Shown: positions 23,822 to 32,062, counted from the first letter of the stretch. The stretch is DNA of 64,000 nucleotides from Nocardia bhagyanarayanae (GCF_006716565.1 NZ_VFPG01000001.1:4836001-4900000), one strand, 5' to 3'. The notes: generated from the sequence alone by a model not told the origin. Translations and numbers: made by a program.

Positions 23822-26170
23822 GTGGTGGTGACTGTTCCAGATGACGGCGGTGCGGCGGCGGGTGAGCTTCCGGTGGATCTCACTCGTTTCATCGGCCGCC
23901 GTCGCGAGCTGGCGGCCGCGCGGCAGTCCTTCGAGCGCGCCCGCCTGCTGACACTGACCGGCCCCGGCGGCGTCGGCAAGACGCGATTGGCGCTTCAGCT
24001 GGCCAGGGACGTGTCGCGGGCTTTCGACGAGGGGGTCCGGATAGTCGCCCTGGCCGACCTGCAGGACCCGGCGCTGCTCGGGCACACGGTCAACGCGGCG
24101 GTGGGAATCCGGGAAACCTCCGCGCGCTGGCAACTCGACACCCTCGTCGAATACCTCGGCGACCGCCAGATGCTGATCGTGCTCGACAACTGCGAGCACC
24201 TGGTCGAAGCCGCCGCGGAGCTGGCCGCCGCCCTGCTGCGCTCGTGTCCGCGACTGCGCGTCCTCGCCACCAGCAGGCAGGCACTCAACATCGACGGTGA
24301 GGCGGTGGTCCCGGTACCGCCGCTGTCGGTACCGGAAACCGACAACGGGTGGCAGCGCAGCGCCGCGGCAGCGGAGAGCGAGGCCGTGAGCCTGTTCGTC
24401 GATCGCGCGGCGAGCGTGGTTCCCGGGTTCACGCTGAACGCGAGCACCCAGCCGCAGGTGGTCGAGCTGTGCCGTCTGCTGGACGGGATCCCGCTGGCGA
24501 TCGAGCTGGCCGCGGTCCGGCTGCGGGTCCTGCCGCTCTCCGAGCTGTCGGCGCGCATGGGTGACCGATACCGGCTGCTCACTCAGGGCAGCCGCACCGC
24601 CCCGGCCCGGCACCAGACTCTACGGGCCTGCATCGACTGGACTTTCGACCTCTGCTCACCCGCCGAGCGTCTGCTCTGGAGCCGGTTGTCGGTGTTCACC
24701 GGCGGATTCGGGCTCGATGCCGCCGAGGCCGTCGGGGCCGGTGGTGCGATCGACCGCGACGAAGTGCTCGACCTGGTCGCGGGGCTGGTGGACAAATCGA
24801 TCCTGACCCGTGTGATGGAAGCCAGGGAACCGCGCTACCAGATGCTGGAGACGATTCGCCAGTACGGCGCGGACCGGCTCGACCCCGAGGCGCAGGCCGA
24901 ACTCGACGGCCGTCACCGCCGCTGGTACGTCGCGCTCGCCGAGCGCGCCGACGCGGATTGGCCGGGGCCACGGCAGATGGAGTGGCTCGAACGCCTGCGC
25001 TGGGAGCACGCGAACCTGCGGGCTGCGCTGAACTCCAGCCTCACCGCGGACCCGGCTGCGGGCATGCGGCTGGCCTACTCGATCGAGAACTATTGGCTCG
25101 CACGGGGTTTCCTGGCCGAGGCCAGGCAGTGGCTGGACCGTCTCGCGTCCGCAGGACAGGAGCCGACGGTCGAGCGCGGGCGGGTCCTTCGGCTCAACGC
25201 CTGGCTGGCCATCCTGCAGGGCGACCACGATGTGGTCCCGCGGCTGCTCGAGGAGGCCGCCGGCATCGCGTCGGCGACGGGTGATCCGTTGCTGTCCGCA
25301 TTCGTCGACCAGACCGGGGGGCTGCTCGCGCTGTTCCGCGGCGATCTGGCGGTGGCCGTCGAGCGGCTCGAGGAGGCGGTTGAGCGGTTCGCGGGGCTCG
25401 GGCACCGCACCGCCGAGGTTCATTCGATGTTCGAGGTCGGGCTCGCGCTCAGCCTGGCCGGTGAGGGCGAACGCGCGGCGGCCTGGCACCGCCGGTGTTA
25501 CGAGACCACCACACGCATCGGCGAGTCGTGGTGGCGTTCGTTCTCGCTGTGGGCGTTCGGTATCGAGAAGCTGCGGCAGGGCGACGTGGTGACGGCGGCG
25601 CAGCTGGAGCGCGAAACCCTGGAACTCAAGCGGCAATTGGACGATCAGCTCGGGATCGCGGTGTGCCTGGAGGCGATGTCGTGGATCGTGGCCACCGAGG
25701 GTGACGCCGAACGAGCCGCCCGCCTGCTCGGCGCGGCGGACGCGATGTTGCGCAAAGTGGGGATGGCACTCGACAGCATTCCGCGGTTGTGGGCCTTCCA
25801 TCTCCAAGGCGAGGATACGATGCGGCGCCGAGCCAGCGAAAGTCGTTTCCGCAGTGCGTATTCGGCGGGTGCGAGCCTGTCCACCGACGCCGCGGTCACG
25901 CTCGCGCTCGACGGCGCGGCGGTGCAGGCCGTGGCCGCGCCGTCGCGACGGCGCGAGGAGACAGGCCCGGCGCAGGAGACGCTGACGAGGCGGGAGCAGG
26001 AGATCAGCCTGTTGGTCGCCCGTGGCCTGACCAATCGCGAGATCGCCTCCACACTCGTGATCTCGGTGCGCACCGTGGAAAAACACGTCGACCACATCAT
26101 GTCCAAGCTCGGTCTCGGCAACCGCACGCAGATCGCCGCCTGGGTGGCCGACACCCGCGACGAGAGCTGA
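23822..26170 (+). CDS. Large LuxR-family regulator with NTPase domain (LAL-like)
   Basis: This 782-residue regulator has a P-loop LTGPGGVGKTRLAL (about 45-58), a Walker-B-like MLIVLDNCEHLV (about 118-129) and LPLAIELAA-type ATPase elements. A middle TPR-like helical region (about 350-650) has many leucine/alanine-rich repeats. The C-terminal LuxR helix-turn-helix LTRREQEISLLVARGLTNRE and VISVRTVEKHVDHIMSKLGL covers about 718-775. Such proteins use nucleotide binding and a ligand-sensing repeat region to activate a promoter. The start is the GTG at 23822 behind GGAGG. It lies 48 bases after the TetR gene and is probably co-transcribed with it. Confidence 0.87.
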   Translation: MVVTVPDDGGAAAGELPVDLTRFIGRRRELAAARQSFERARLLTLTGPGGVGKTRLALQLARDVSRAFDEGVRIVALADLQDPALLGHTVNAAVGIRETSARWQLDTLVEYLGDRQMLIVLDNCEHLVEAAAELAAALLRSCPRLRVLATSRQALNIDGEAVVPVPPLSVPETDNGWQRSAAAAESEAVSLFVDRAASVVPGFTLNASTQPQVVELCRLLDGIPLAIELAAVRLRVLPLSELSARMGDRYRLLTQGSRTAPARHQTLRACIDWTFDLCSPAERLLWSRLSVFTGGFGLDAAEAVGAGGAIDRDEVLDLVAGLVDKSILTRVMEAREPRYQMLETIRQYGADRLDPEAQAELDGRHRRWYVALAERADADWPGPRQMEWLERLRWEHANLRAALNSSLTADPAAGMRLAYSIENYWLARGFLAEARQWLDRLASAGQEPTVERGRVLRLNAWLAILQGDHDVVPRLLEEAAGIASATGDPLLSAFVDQTGGLLALFRGDLAVAVERLEEAVERFAGLGHRTAEVHSMFEVGLALSLAGEGERAAAWHRRCYETTTRIGESWWRSFSLWAFGIEKLRQGDVVTAAQLERETLELKRQLDDQLGIAVCLEAMSWIVATEGDAERAARLLGAADAMLRKVGMALDSIPRLWAFHLQGEDTMRRRASESRFRSAYSAGASLSTDAAVTLALDGAAVQAVAAPSRRREETGPAQETLTRREQEISLLVARGLTNREIASTLVISVRTVEKHVDHIMSKLGLGNRTQIAAWVADTRDES

Positions 26171-26208
26171 CGCGACGCGTACTCCCTTGGGTCGGAGCGG
26201 GAGTCGGG

Positions 26209-26676
26209 TCAAGACGCCCGCACCAGGGCCTGGTCGTACAGCCGCCAGCCCTCGACCTCGAACCCGACGACGAATCCGGCTCGGCGCAGGTGCTCGGCGA
26301 CATCGTCGAGCAGCCGCCCGTTGCCGGCCCGATCCTCCGTTCTGATGAGCGCGCCCGTGGCGACGCCGACCCGAACCGCGTCCGCGATCAATCCCGCGAG
26401 CAGGCGCGCCGAGGCGGGAAACGCGATCTCGGTCGGCCGCGCCGATTCCGGGACCGGCTCGATCGCGGCCTGGCGGGTCGTGTCGATGCGCAGAATCGGG
26501 ATCGGAGCCAGACCATCCTCATCGTCGCACCTGCTTGCCAGCACCGCGGCGTCGCGCAAGTTGTCGGCGTCGAGCAGATACGGATACCCCCCGACCGGGA
26601 CGTCGCCGGTGCGACGGAACGCGGGTTCGGTGCCTTCGTCGACGGATAGCAGGGTAACGGCGGGCACTGTCGTCAT
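26209..26676 (-). CDS. Hypothetical protein of 155 residues
   Basis: I do not recognise this protein. The start is the ATG at 26676, with AGGAGT upstream. The sequence looks like a compact soluble alpha/beta protein: a strand-rich N-terminus (VPAVTLLSVDEG), a central helical part RLLAGLIADAVRVGV, and an ending GFVVGFEVEGWRLYDQALVRAS. It has no signal peptide, membrane segment or cysteine cluster. It is divergent from the amidohydrolase operon and preceded by the TetR-type operator at 26838-26853, so it is part of the same regulon and may have a role in that pathway. Its stop is 38 bases from the convergent LuxR-type gene. Confidence 0.65.
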   Translation of the reverse strand: MTTVPAVTLLSVDEGTEPAFRRTGDVPVGGYPYLLDADNLRDAAVLASRCDDEDGLAPIPILRIDTTRQAAIEPVPESARPTEIAFPASARLLAGLIADAVRVGVATGALIRTEDRAGNGRLLDDVAEHLRRAGFVVGFEVEGWRLYDQALVRAS

Positions 26677-27016
26677 GGCGATCACTCCTGGTACAGGCGG
26701 GTCAGCGCTGGTACCAGAAGATCTTCGGCGCGCACCGGAGCGGCGCCATCCGTAATCGTACGTATCTCGGTACGAATCCGGCGATCGCCGCCCGGCGCCG
26801 GGGATACGCTTCGCGAAAGACCAAGACAGTAAGCCAATACCGCCTGGTCGGAATTTGTGATCTGCCGACCGAATGACTGATTTCGCCCCTTGACAAGTGG
26901 TCTGAATCACCGCAAGGTACCAACTAGTCGGAACGTCACGCGTTCGGTGGCGGCCGATTTCGAGACTTGGAGGAAATCGTGAGAGTCGACCCCTATTCGC
27001 GACAGGAGTCGCGCTG
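26677..27016. promoter_or_regulatory. Divergent control region with two TetR-type operators (copies 3 and 4)
   Basis: This 340-base gap separates the hypothetical gene (start 26676) and the amidohydrolase gene (start 27017). Operator 3, TACCGCCTGGTCGGAA, is at 26838-26853, facing the minus gene. For the plus direction, TTGACA (26890-26895), a 17-base spacer, CAAGGT (26913-26918) and operator 4, TACCAACTAGTCGGAA (26918-26933), reproduce the module at 21286-21329 base for base in the hexamers and operator. Nothing else is evident. Confidence 0.75.
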
Positions 27017-27865
27017 ATGCCCGAGCACGCGTTCACCGACTGGCATACCCACGTCTATCTGCCCGAGCATCTGGGCCCGGTATGGACCGATCGCGGCACC
27101 GAGCTCGTCGGCCGACCCGGATTCGGCGCCGCCGATCTCGGCGAACACTCCAGGGTGATGGCCGCGTCCGGGGTCGGGCGATTTCTGGTTCTCGGCTTGC
27201 AGGTGGCCAGAATCGGCATGAAAGTCCCCAACGACTATGTCGGCGAATACCTCGACACCAACCGTGATCACGCGATCGGCGTGGGTAGCGTCGATCCCAC
27301 TCAGCCCGATGCCGCGGCCGAATTGCGCCGCGCCGTCACCGAATACGGGCTGCACGGTGTCAAGCTGTCGCCCCCGTATCAAGGGTTCCACCCGCACTGC
27401 GAGGAGGCCTACGCGGTGTACCGCGCGGCCGCGGACCTCGGCATCTTCCTGATGTTCCACCAGGCAAGCGTGTTCGCGCCCGATGGCTGCAACGAATACG
27501 CGTACCCGACGCTGCTCGACAAGGTCGCCCGCGAATTCCGCGACACCAACATTCTCGTCGCTCACTTCGGCAAGCCGTGGATGAACGAGACGGTTGAGCT
27601 GATGATGAAGAACCGCAACGTCTTCGCCGATGTCTCGACCCTGCCGGTGAAGACCTGGCAGTTGTACAACGGGCTGCGCCTGGCCGTCGAAGGCCACGTC
27701 ACCGACCGGCTCGTGTTCGGCTCGGACTTCCCGTCGTTCGATCCGCGCGAGGCCGCCGACCAGTTCCTGGCCATCGCGGACCTCGAGATGCCGCTGCCCA
27801 TCCCGCGCGAAGTCGTCGAGGACATCCTCTACAACCGTCCGTTCGACCTGATCCTGCGCAAGTAG
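27017..27865 (+). CDS. Amidohydrolase-family protein (ACMSD-like)
   Basis: This 282-residue TIM-barrel metal enzyme belongs to the amidohydrolase-2 (ACMSD-related) group. Metal ligands expected for this group are visible: HTH at residues 10-12, His148 (MFHQAS), His183 (VAHFGKP) and Asp237 (FGSDFPSFD). Members decarboxylate or hydrolyse ring-derived acids. The ATG at 27017 has AGGAGT eight bases upstream. It is the first gene of the operon behind the TetR-type promoter module and is followed 30 bases later by a RidA gene. In the Rut pathway the amide hydrolase RutB is from a different fold (isochorismatase), so any equivalence would be functional only. Confidence 0.82.
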   Translation: MPEHAFTDWHTHVYLPEHLGPVWTDRGTELVGRPGFGAADLGEHSRVMAASGVGRFLVLGLQVARIGMKVPNDYVGEYLDTNRDHAIGVGSVDPTQPDAAAELRRAVTEYGLHGVKLSPPYQGFHPHCEEAYAVYRAAADLGIFLMFHQASVFAPDGCNEYAYPTLLDKVAREFRDTNILVAHFGKPWMNETVELMMKNRNVFADVSTLPVKTWQLYNGLRLAVEGHVTDRLVFGSDFPSFDPREAADQFLAIADLEMPLPIPREVVEDILYNRPFDLILRK

Positions 27866-27895
27866 CGCCACCCTGCTCTCACGAAGGAGACCAAC

Positions 27896-28291
27896 ATGAT
27901 CGAGTACTTGAACCCACCCGAGATCGGCGACTACACCCCCGCTGGCCTCTCGTCCGGTACCGCCACCGAGACGTTCGTCTACGCCGCAGGACTGGCGATG
28001 GACCCGGCGACGATGAAACGCCGAGCGGACGCGACGACGATCGCGGACGAGACCCGCGTCTGCCTGGACAATATCGCCACCATTCTCGCCGATGCGGGAC
28101 TCGGTCTCGGCGACATCGTCAAGACCACCTGCTATCTGCGCGACGACGCGCACCGCGGCGAATTCATCGAAGCGTACAAAAGCGCGTTCGGCGCGGGCCC
28201 GTACCCCGCGCGCTCGACCTTCGTCCTCGGCATCGCCTCGGATCTGCGGGTGCAGATCGAAGCGGTCGCCGTGCGTGCGGAAGCGCGGTGA
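27896..28291 (+). CDS. RidA/YjgF-family protein (first of two)
   Basis: This 131-residue protein belongs to the Rid family, whose members hydrolyse reactive enamines and imines; RutC of pyrimidine degradation is a member. The substrate-binding Arg (GPYPARSTFV, Arg106) and the Glu near VQIEAVAV (about 122) are in place, as in active RidA. It has a good AGGAGA ribosome site, and its stop overlaps the GTG of the enoyl-CoA hydratase gene. A second, similar gene (both start with TEYLN/IEYLN) occurs at 31644. A role in removing an enamine product of ring opening is inferred. Confidence 0.88.
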   Translation: MIEYLNPPEIGDYTPAGLSSGTATETFVYAAGLAMDPATMKRRADATTIADETRVCLDNIATILADAGLGLGDIVKTTCYLRDDAHRGEFIEAYKSAFGAGPYPARSTFVLGIASDLRVQIEAVAVRAEAR

Positions 28292-29097
28292 GCGCCATGA
28301 CCTCGACGCCCGAATTCCAGAAGATCCGGCTCGAATGCCGCGACGACGGCGTGCGGGTGCTCGAACTGGACGATCCGGGAAAGCGCAATGCCATCGGCCC
28401 CGCGATGCGGGAGGAATTGCTGGTCGCCGCAACACTATTGGCGAACGACAAGGACGCGCGCGCCCTCGTGGTGACCGGAACGGGAACCTCGTTCTGCGCC
28501 GGTGCGGACTTGATCGCGCTGTTCGATGTCGAGGGCGCGACGCCCGCCCAGATCCGCGAGCGACAGCTGTCCTACTACGACAGCTTTCTCTGGTTGCGCG
28601 CCCTGCCGTATCCGACGGTCGCCGCGGTGCAGGGCCACGCCATCGGGGCGGGCCTGAACTTCGCCCTCGCCTGCGACGTCGTCATCGCCGGTCCCGCAGC
28701 GAAATTCGGCGCGACCTTCGCCCGGATCGGTCTGCATCCCGGCGGCGGGTGCACGTGGTTCCTGACCGAACGACTCGGGACGGGACGAGCGCTGCACACG
28801 CTGCTGCTCGGGGCCACCCTCGGCGGCGAGGAGGCCTTCGCGCGTGGCCTCGCCGACGTGTTCGCGCCGGACGCGCGGGCCGAAGCGCTGACATTCGCGG
28901 CGTCGGTCGCCGCCTTGGAGCCCGCGCTGTCCCGCGACATCAAGCGGGCGGTCACCACCGCGGCAACCGGTTCGTTCGAGGCCACGCTCGGCTTCGAATC
29001 GTGGGCGCAAGCGGCGAGTTCGTATCACCCGGGGGTGCGGGAAGGAATCCGGGCGGCGGGCCGCAGCACGCGCGCCGCGACCGAGGAGACGAAATGA
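28288..29097 (+). CDS. Enoyl-CoA hydratase/isomerase-family protein
   Basis: The 269-residue crotonase-fold protein has LELDDPGKRNAI near residue 28, CAGADLIALFD (oxyanion hole), and HAIGAGLNFALACDVVIA. Where typical hydratases read FGQPEINLG, this one has FGATFARIGLHPGGG, so the first catalytic Glu is missing. It may be a hydrolase, decarboxylase or isomerase variant rather than a standard hydratase. The GTG at 28288 overlaps the RidA stop; an ATG at 28297 is an equally good start. It is coupled by ATGA to the flavin reductase gene after it. Confidence 0.82.
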   Translation: MSAMTSTPEFQKIRLECRDDGVRVLELDDPGKRNAIGPAMREELLVAATLLANDKDARALVVTGTGTSFCAGADLIALFDVEGATPAQIRERQLSYYDSFLWLRALPYPTVAAVQGHAIGAGLNFALACDVVIAGPAAKFGATFARIGLHPGGGCTWFLTERLGTGRALHTLLLGATLGGEEAFARGLADVFAPDARAEALTFAASVAALEPALSRDIKRAVTTAATGSFEATLGFESWAQAASSYHPGVREGIRAAGRSTRAATEETK

Positions 29098-29579
29098 TCG
29101 ACCAGGAGCAGTTCAAGAAGATCATGGCGTGCGCGCCGGGTCCGGCGACGATCGTCACCGCGACCGGTGCGGACGGCCGCCCACAAGGACTCACCGTGTC
29201 GGCGGTGTGCTCGGTGTCGCTGGATCCACCGCTCCTGCTGGCGTGCCTGGATCTCGGCTCCAACACCTTGGGCGCGGTGCGGTCGAGCGAAGCGTTCACC
29301 GTCAACTACATCGCCGCGGGCCGCGAGCATGTCGCGCTGGACTTCGCGGTGAAGTCCGATTCGAAGTTCGACAGCCACGCCTGGTCGGCGCCCGCCGCCT
29401 CGATCGGTGGCCCGATCCTCGACGAGCATTGCGCGGCATACGCCGTGTGCCGGGTCGAGCGGTTCGTCGAGGCGGGCGATCACGTGATCGTCGTCGGCGC
29501 GGTCGTCGAGGGCCAGGCCGGTGACAACCATGCCCTGGCGTACGCGCGCCGGGCCTTCTTCACGGCGGTGGGCGCGTGA
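29094..29579 (+). CDS. Flavin reductase (RutF/HpaC-like FMN-binding split-barrel)
   Basis: This 161-residue protein has the flavin reductase-like split-barrel features: ACAPGPATIVTATGADGR at the N-terminus, QGLTVSAVCSVSLDPPLLLACLD, and HAWSAPA with FVEAGDHVIVVGAVVEG near the end. It reduces free FMN with NAD(P)H for a separate monooxygenase; RutF is the closest pathway analogue. The ATG at 29094 overlaps the previous stop, and its own stop overlaps the GTG of the FMN reductase at 29576. Two luciferase-family monooxygenases that need reduced flavin are encoded 0.9-3.6 kb downstream. Confidence 0.87.
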   Translation: MIDQEQFKKIMACAPGPATIVTATGADGRPQGLTVSAVCSVSLDPPLLLACLDLGSNTLGAVRSSEAFTVNYIAAGREHVALDFAVKSDSKFDSHAWSAPAASIGGPILDEHCAAYAVCRVERFVEAGDHVIVVGAVVEGQAGDNHALAYARRAFFTAVGA

Positions 29580-30091
29580 CGGCCCCGGTGGTCGGTGTCG
29601 TCGTCGGCAACCCGCGCCCGGGATCGCGCACCACGAAGGTCGCGGTGGAGGTCGCCGAACAGCTCGCGGCGGCGATCGGCGGAAAAATCGGTCCTGTAGT
29701 CGAATTGGCGAGCCACGGCCCGGCCGTGCTCGACCTCGGCGACGCGGACGTGCGCACCGATATGGCGACACTGAGCGAGGTTGACGTGCTCGTCGTCGCC
29801 TCACCGACCTACAAGGCCACCTACACCGGCCTGCTGAAAGCGTTCTTCGACCGTTACGGTCCGCCCGCGCTGGACGGTGTAGTCGCTGTCCCGGTGATGG
29901 TCGGCGGGGCGCTCGGCCATGCGATGGCGGTGGAGGTCCATCTGCGTCCACTGCTGGTCGAGCTCGGGGCGGTCGTCCCGACTCGCGGGCTCTACGTCCT
30001 GGAGGCCGACATCGATCGGCTGCCGGAAGTCGTGGCCGGCTGGCTGACAGGCGCGGTTGTCGCGCTGCGGGCGGTCCGTATCGACGCCTGA
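29576..30091 (+). CDS. NAD(P)H-dependent FMN reductase (flavodoxin fold, SsuE-like)
   Basis: The 171-residue protein has the flavodoxin-like FMN reductase layout: VGVVVGNPRPGSRTTKVA for the phosphate loop, VVASPTYKATYTGLLKAFFDRY in the middle, and a C-terminal helix LPEVVAGWLTGAVVAL. The SPxYKxxYTGLLK segment is characteristic of SsuE-type reductases that feed alkanesulfonate monooxygenase. It is the last gene of the first sub-operon and is followed by a strong terminator. Having two unrelated flavin reductases side by side suggests separate partners, perhaps one for each monooxygenase. Confidence 0.86.
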   Translation: MTAPVVGVVVGNPRPGSRTTKVAVEVAEQLAAAIGGKIGPVVELASHGPAVLDLGDADVRTDMATLSEVDVLVVASPTYKATYTGLLKAFFDRYGPPALDGVVAVPVMVGGALGHAMAVEVHLRPLLVELGAVVPTRGLYVLEADIDRLPEVVAGWLTGAVVALRAVRIDA

Positions 30092-30186
30092 GAACGAAAA
30101 CGACTGAGCGGCAGCACTTCACAGACAGTCTGCTGCGGCCCCGCCCTGCCCGATGCGCGACGGAGCCGCTGTCGGTTCGTCGGGAA

Positions 30187-30222
30187 CGGCCGGACTCGCC
30201 ACATGGCGAGTCCGGCCGTTTT
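30187..30222 (+). terminator. Strong intrinsic terminator
   Basis: CGGCCGGACTCGCC and GGCGAGTCCGGCCG form a perfect 14-bp stem with the loop ACAT, followed by TTTTCG. It separates the 27017-30091 operon from the 30443 operon. Confidence 0.92.
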
Positions 30223-30244
30223 CGTGCTTTCCGGCCGTATTCAC

Positions 30245-30278
30245 TACGTATGTCCGGGAATACGTAAGGAATACGTAA
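30245..30278. promoter_or_regulatory. TACGTA array with tandem GGAATACGTAA repeat
   Basis: TACGTA occurs three times, at 30245, 30261 and 30272. The last two lie in an exact tandem repeat of GGAATACGTAA (30257-30267 and 30268-30278), i.e. two sites one helical turn apart. The array lies about 165 bases before the monooxygenase start at 30443 and is a plausible operator. Apart from this and the terminator, the 351-base gap 30092-30442 shows nothing. Confidence 0.5.
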
Positions 30279-30442
30279 TTGCGCGGTCGTGCGGCGGTGC
30301 GGCCCCGTGGAGTCTGGTGTGACGGTTGCCACTCGGCGACGAGCATCGGCGACCTTCCCCTTCCGTCCTCGTGCACGCCCCACCCACACCCGGTCGAATA
30401 CCGCGTCCGATGGGGCACATCCCGGATCACCTCGGAGTAACC

Positions 30443-31615
30443 ATGGAATTGGATCTTCTGTACGCACTCACCAACCGCTCGGGCGAACAGTCCTGGCACG
30501 ACGTGATGCTCGAAACCCGCAGGCACACCCAGCTGGCCGATCGTCTCGGCTTCGACCGGATCTGGCTGGGGGAGCACCACTTCGATGTCGACGGCACCGA
30601 CGCCAGCCCCAACCCGATCATGCTCGCCACGGACCTGGCCGCGCGCACCGAGCGACTGCGTTTCGGGATGGCCGCCGTCTCGCTCACGCTGTGGCACCCG
30701 TTGCGTGTCGCCGAGGACCTGGCCCTGCTCGACCACTTCAGCGGCGGCAGGCTCGACGTGGCGTTCGGGCGCGGCATCCTGCCCATCGAGGTCATGAACC
30801 TCAACCCGGCCGCGAATCGCTGGAACGGATCGGACACCAGCAGGGAGATCTTCGACGAGAACCTGGCGATCGTCCGCAAGATCTGGACCGAGGACCTGTT
30901 CAGCTGGAAGGGCAAGCGGTACACCTTCCCCGAGCCGGGCACGAAGTTCATCCACTCGCCCGGCGCACCCATGCCGGAGGGCTGGGTGGGCGAAGACGGC
31001 AACCTCGTCGCCTTCGGCATGACTCCCAGGCCTTTGCAGCAGCCCACCCCGCCGCTGTTCGCGGTGACCGAGTCGATGGAGGGCTTCCTCGGCGCGGCTC
31101 GCAAGAACTTGCGGCCGATCACCTGGTATCCGACCGGGAAGGTGCTCACCAAACTCTTCGAGAATTACCGCGACGAGGTGGCCGCGACCACCGGCACCAT
31201 GCCGGCGCTGGGTGAGGGCTGCGGCGTACTGCGACTGTGCTGCATCGCCGAGACCGACGCCGAGGCCCGACGGGTCGCCGAACCGGCGATCGTCGAATTC
31301 TTCGAATTCCTCTGCCGCGTCCGCGGTATCGGCGTGTGGCTCGACGCCGACGAGGACCCGGCCGACCCCCGCTACCGCGAAATGGACCCGTGGGACCTGC
31401 TGATGGAACGCGACCACCTGATGATCGGCTCGCCCGAGAGCGTCACCGAGCGGATGACCCGGCTGACCGAGACGCACGGCATCCAGCACTGGCTGCTGCA
31501 GATGGGCGCGCCCGGCATCGCGGCTGCCGACGTGGATCGCTCACTGGAACTGTTCGCCGCCGAGGTGATGCCGCACCTGCGCAAGCTCGACGCGTCGCTG
31601 CGCGTGGCGGGCTGA
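30443..31615 (+). CDS. LLM-class flavin-dependent monooxygenase (luciferase-like)
   Basis: This 390-residue protein is of the bacterial luciferase fold. It starts with MELDLLYAL and shows ADRLGFDRIWLGEHHFD (about 37-53), ATDLAARTERLRFG, HPLRVAEDLALLDHFSGGRLDVAFGRG (about 92-118) and a C-terminal SPESVTERMTRL. Members use reduced FMN from a separate reductase to oxygenate the substrate. The start is the ATG at 30443 behind CGGAGTAACC. An upstream in-frame ATG at 30326 lacks a ribosome site and would add a proline-rich leader that crosses the promoter region. It heads the second sub-operon, before a RidA gene and a second monooxygenase. Confidence 0.88.
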   Translation: MELDLLYALTNRSGEQSWHDVMLETRRHTQLADRLGFDRIWLGEHHFDVDGTDASPNPIMLATDLAARTERLRFGMAAVSLTLWHPLRVAEDLALLDHFSGGRLDVAFGRGILPIEVMNLNPAANRWNGSDTSREIFDENLAIVRKIWTEDLFSWKGKRYTFPEPGTKFIHSPGAPMPEGWVGEDGNLVAFGMTPRPLQQPTPPLFAVTESMEGFLGAARKNLRPITWYPTGKVLTKLFENYRDEVAATTGTMPALGEGCGVLRLCCIAETDAEARRVAEPAIVEFFEFLCRVRGIGVWLDADEDPADPRYREMDPWDLLMERDHLMIGSPESVTERMTRLTETHGIQHWLLQMGAPGIAAADVDRSLELFAAEVMPHLRKLDASLRVAG

Positions 31616-31643
31616 TCCCACCCGAAAAGAGAAGAGAGACTAC

Positions 31644-32030
31644 ATGACCGAGTATCTGAACCCCGGAGACCTGCTCTATCCCCGCTACGGCATGACCCCC
31701 GGCGTCGCGACCAAGGACTACGTCTTCGCGGGAGGCATGGCACTGGACCTGGAGACGCTGAGCCGCAAGCCGGAGGCCGACACCATCGCCAACGAGACCA
31801 AGATCGCGCTGGCCGAGATCGAGGGCCTGCTCGCGGCGGCGGGCTGCAGCCTGCGCGACGTGGTCAAGACGACCTGCTACCTCAGCGACGACTCCTACCG
31901 CAAGGAGTTCTGGGAGGCCTACACCGAGGTCTTCGCACCAGGACCGTTCCCCGCTCGCACGACCTTCGTCGTCGGCATCGCGGGCGACTGCCGGGTGGAG
32001 ATCGACGCGATCGCCGTCCGGCCCCGGTAA
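31644..32030 (+). CDS. RidA/YjgF-family protein (second of two)
   Basis: The 128-residue Rid-family protein is a paralogue of the one at 27896. Shared marks are the N-terminal EYLNP, GLAL/GMALD, and VVKTTCYLSDDSYRKEF. The substrate Arg is in FPARTTFVVG (about 105) and the Glu in VEIDAIAV. It is placed between the two luciferase-family monooxygenase genes, 28 and 32 bases from its neighbours. The pairing of monooxygenase and RidA matches rutA-rutC. Confidence 0.88.
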   Translation: MTEYLNPGDLLYPRYGMTPGVATKDYVFAGGMALDLETLSRKPEADTIANETKIALAEIEGLLAAAGCSLRDVVKTTCYLSDDSYRKEFWEAYTEVFAPGPFPARTTFVVGIAGDCRVEIDAIAVRPR

Positions 32031-32062
32031 TCACCGTCCACCAGAGAAAAGACAGGGACACC

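Noticed and set aside
22901..24613. 570-codon open frame on the minus strand across the TetR and LuxR genes
   Set aside because: Composition is rich in Arg, His, Gly and Asp typical of antisense reading; the plus-strand genes have clear motifs throughout.
24656..26212. 518-codon minus-strand open frame inside the LuxR-type gene
   Set aside because: Same reason: it is a shadow of a gene with P-loop and LuxR domains on the plus strand.
30289..31215. 308-codon open frame overlapping the first luciferase-family monooxygenase
   Set aside because: Arg/His/Ala-rich reading in a wrong frame of a recognised gene.
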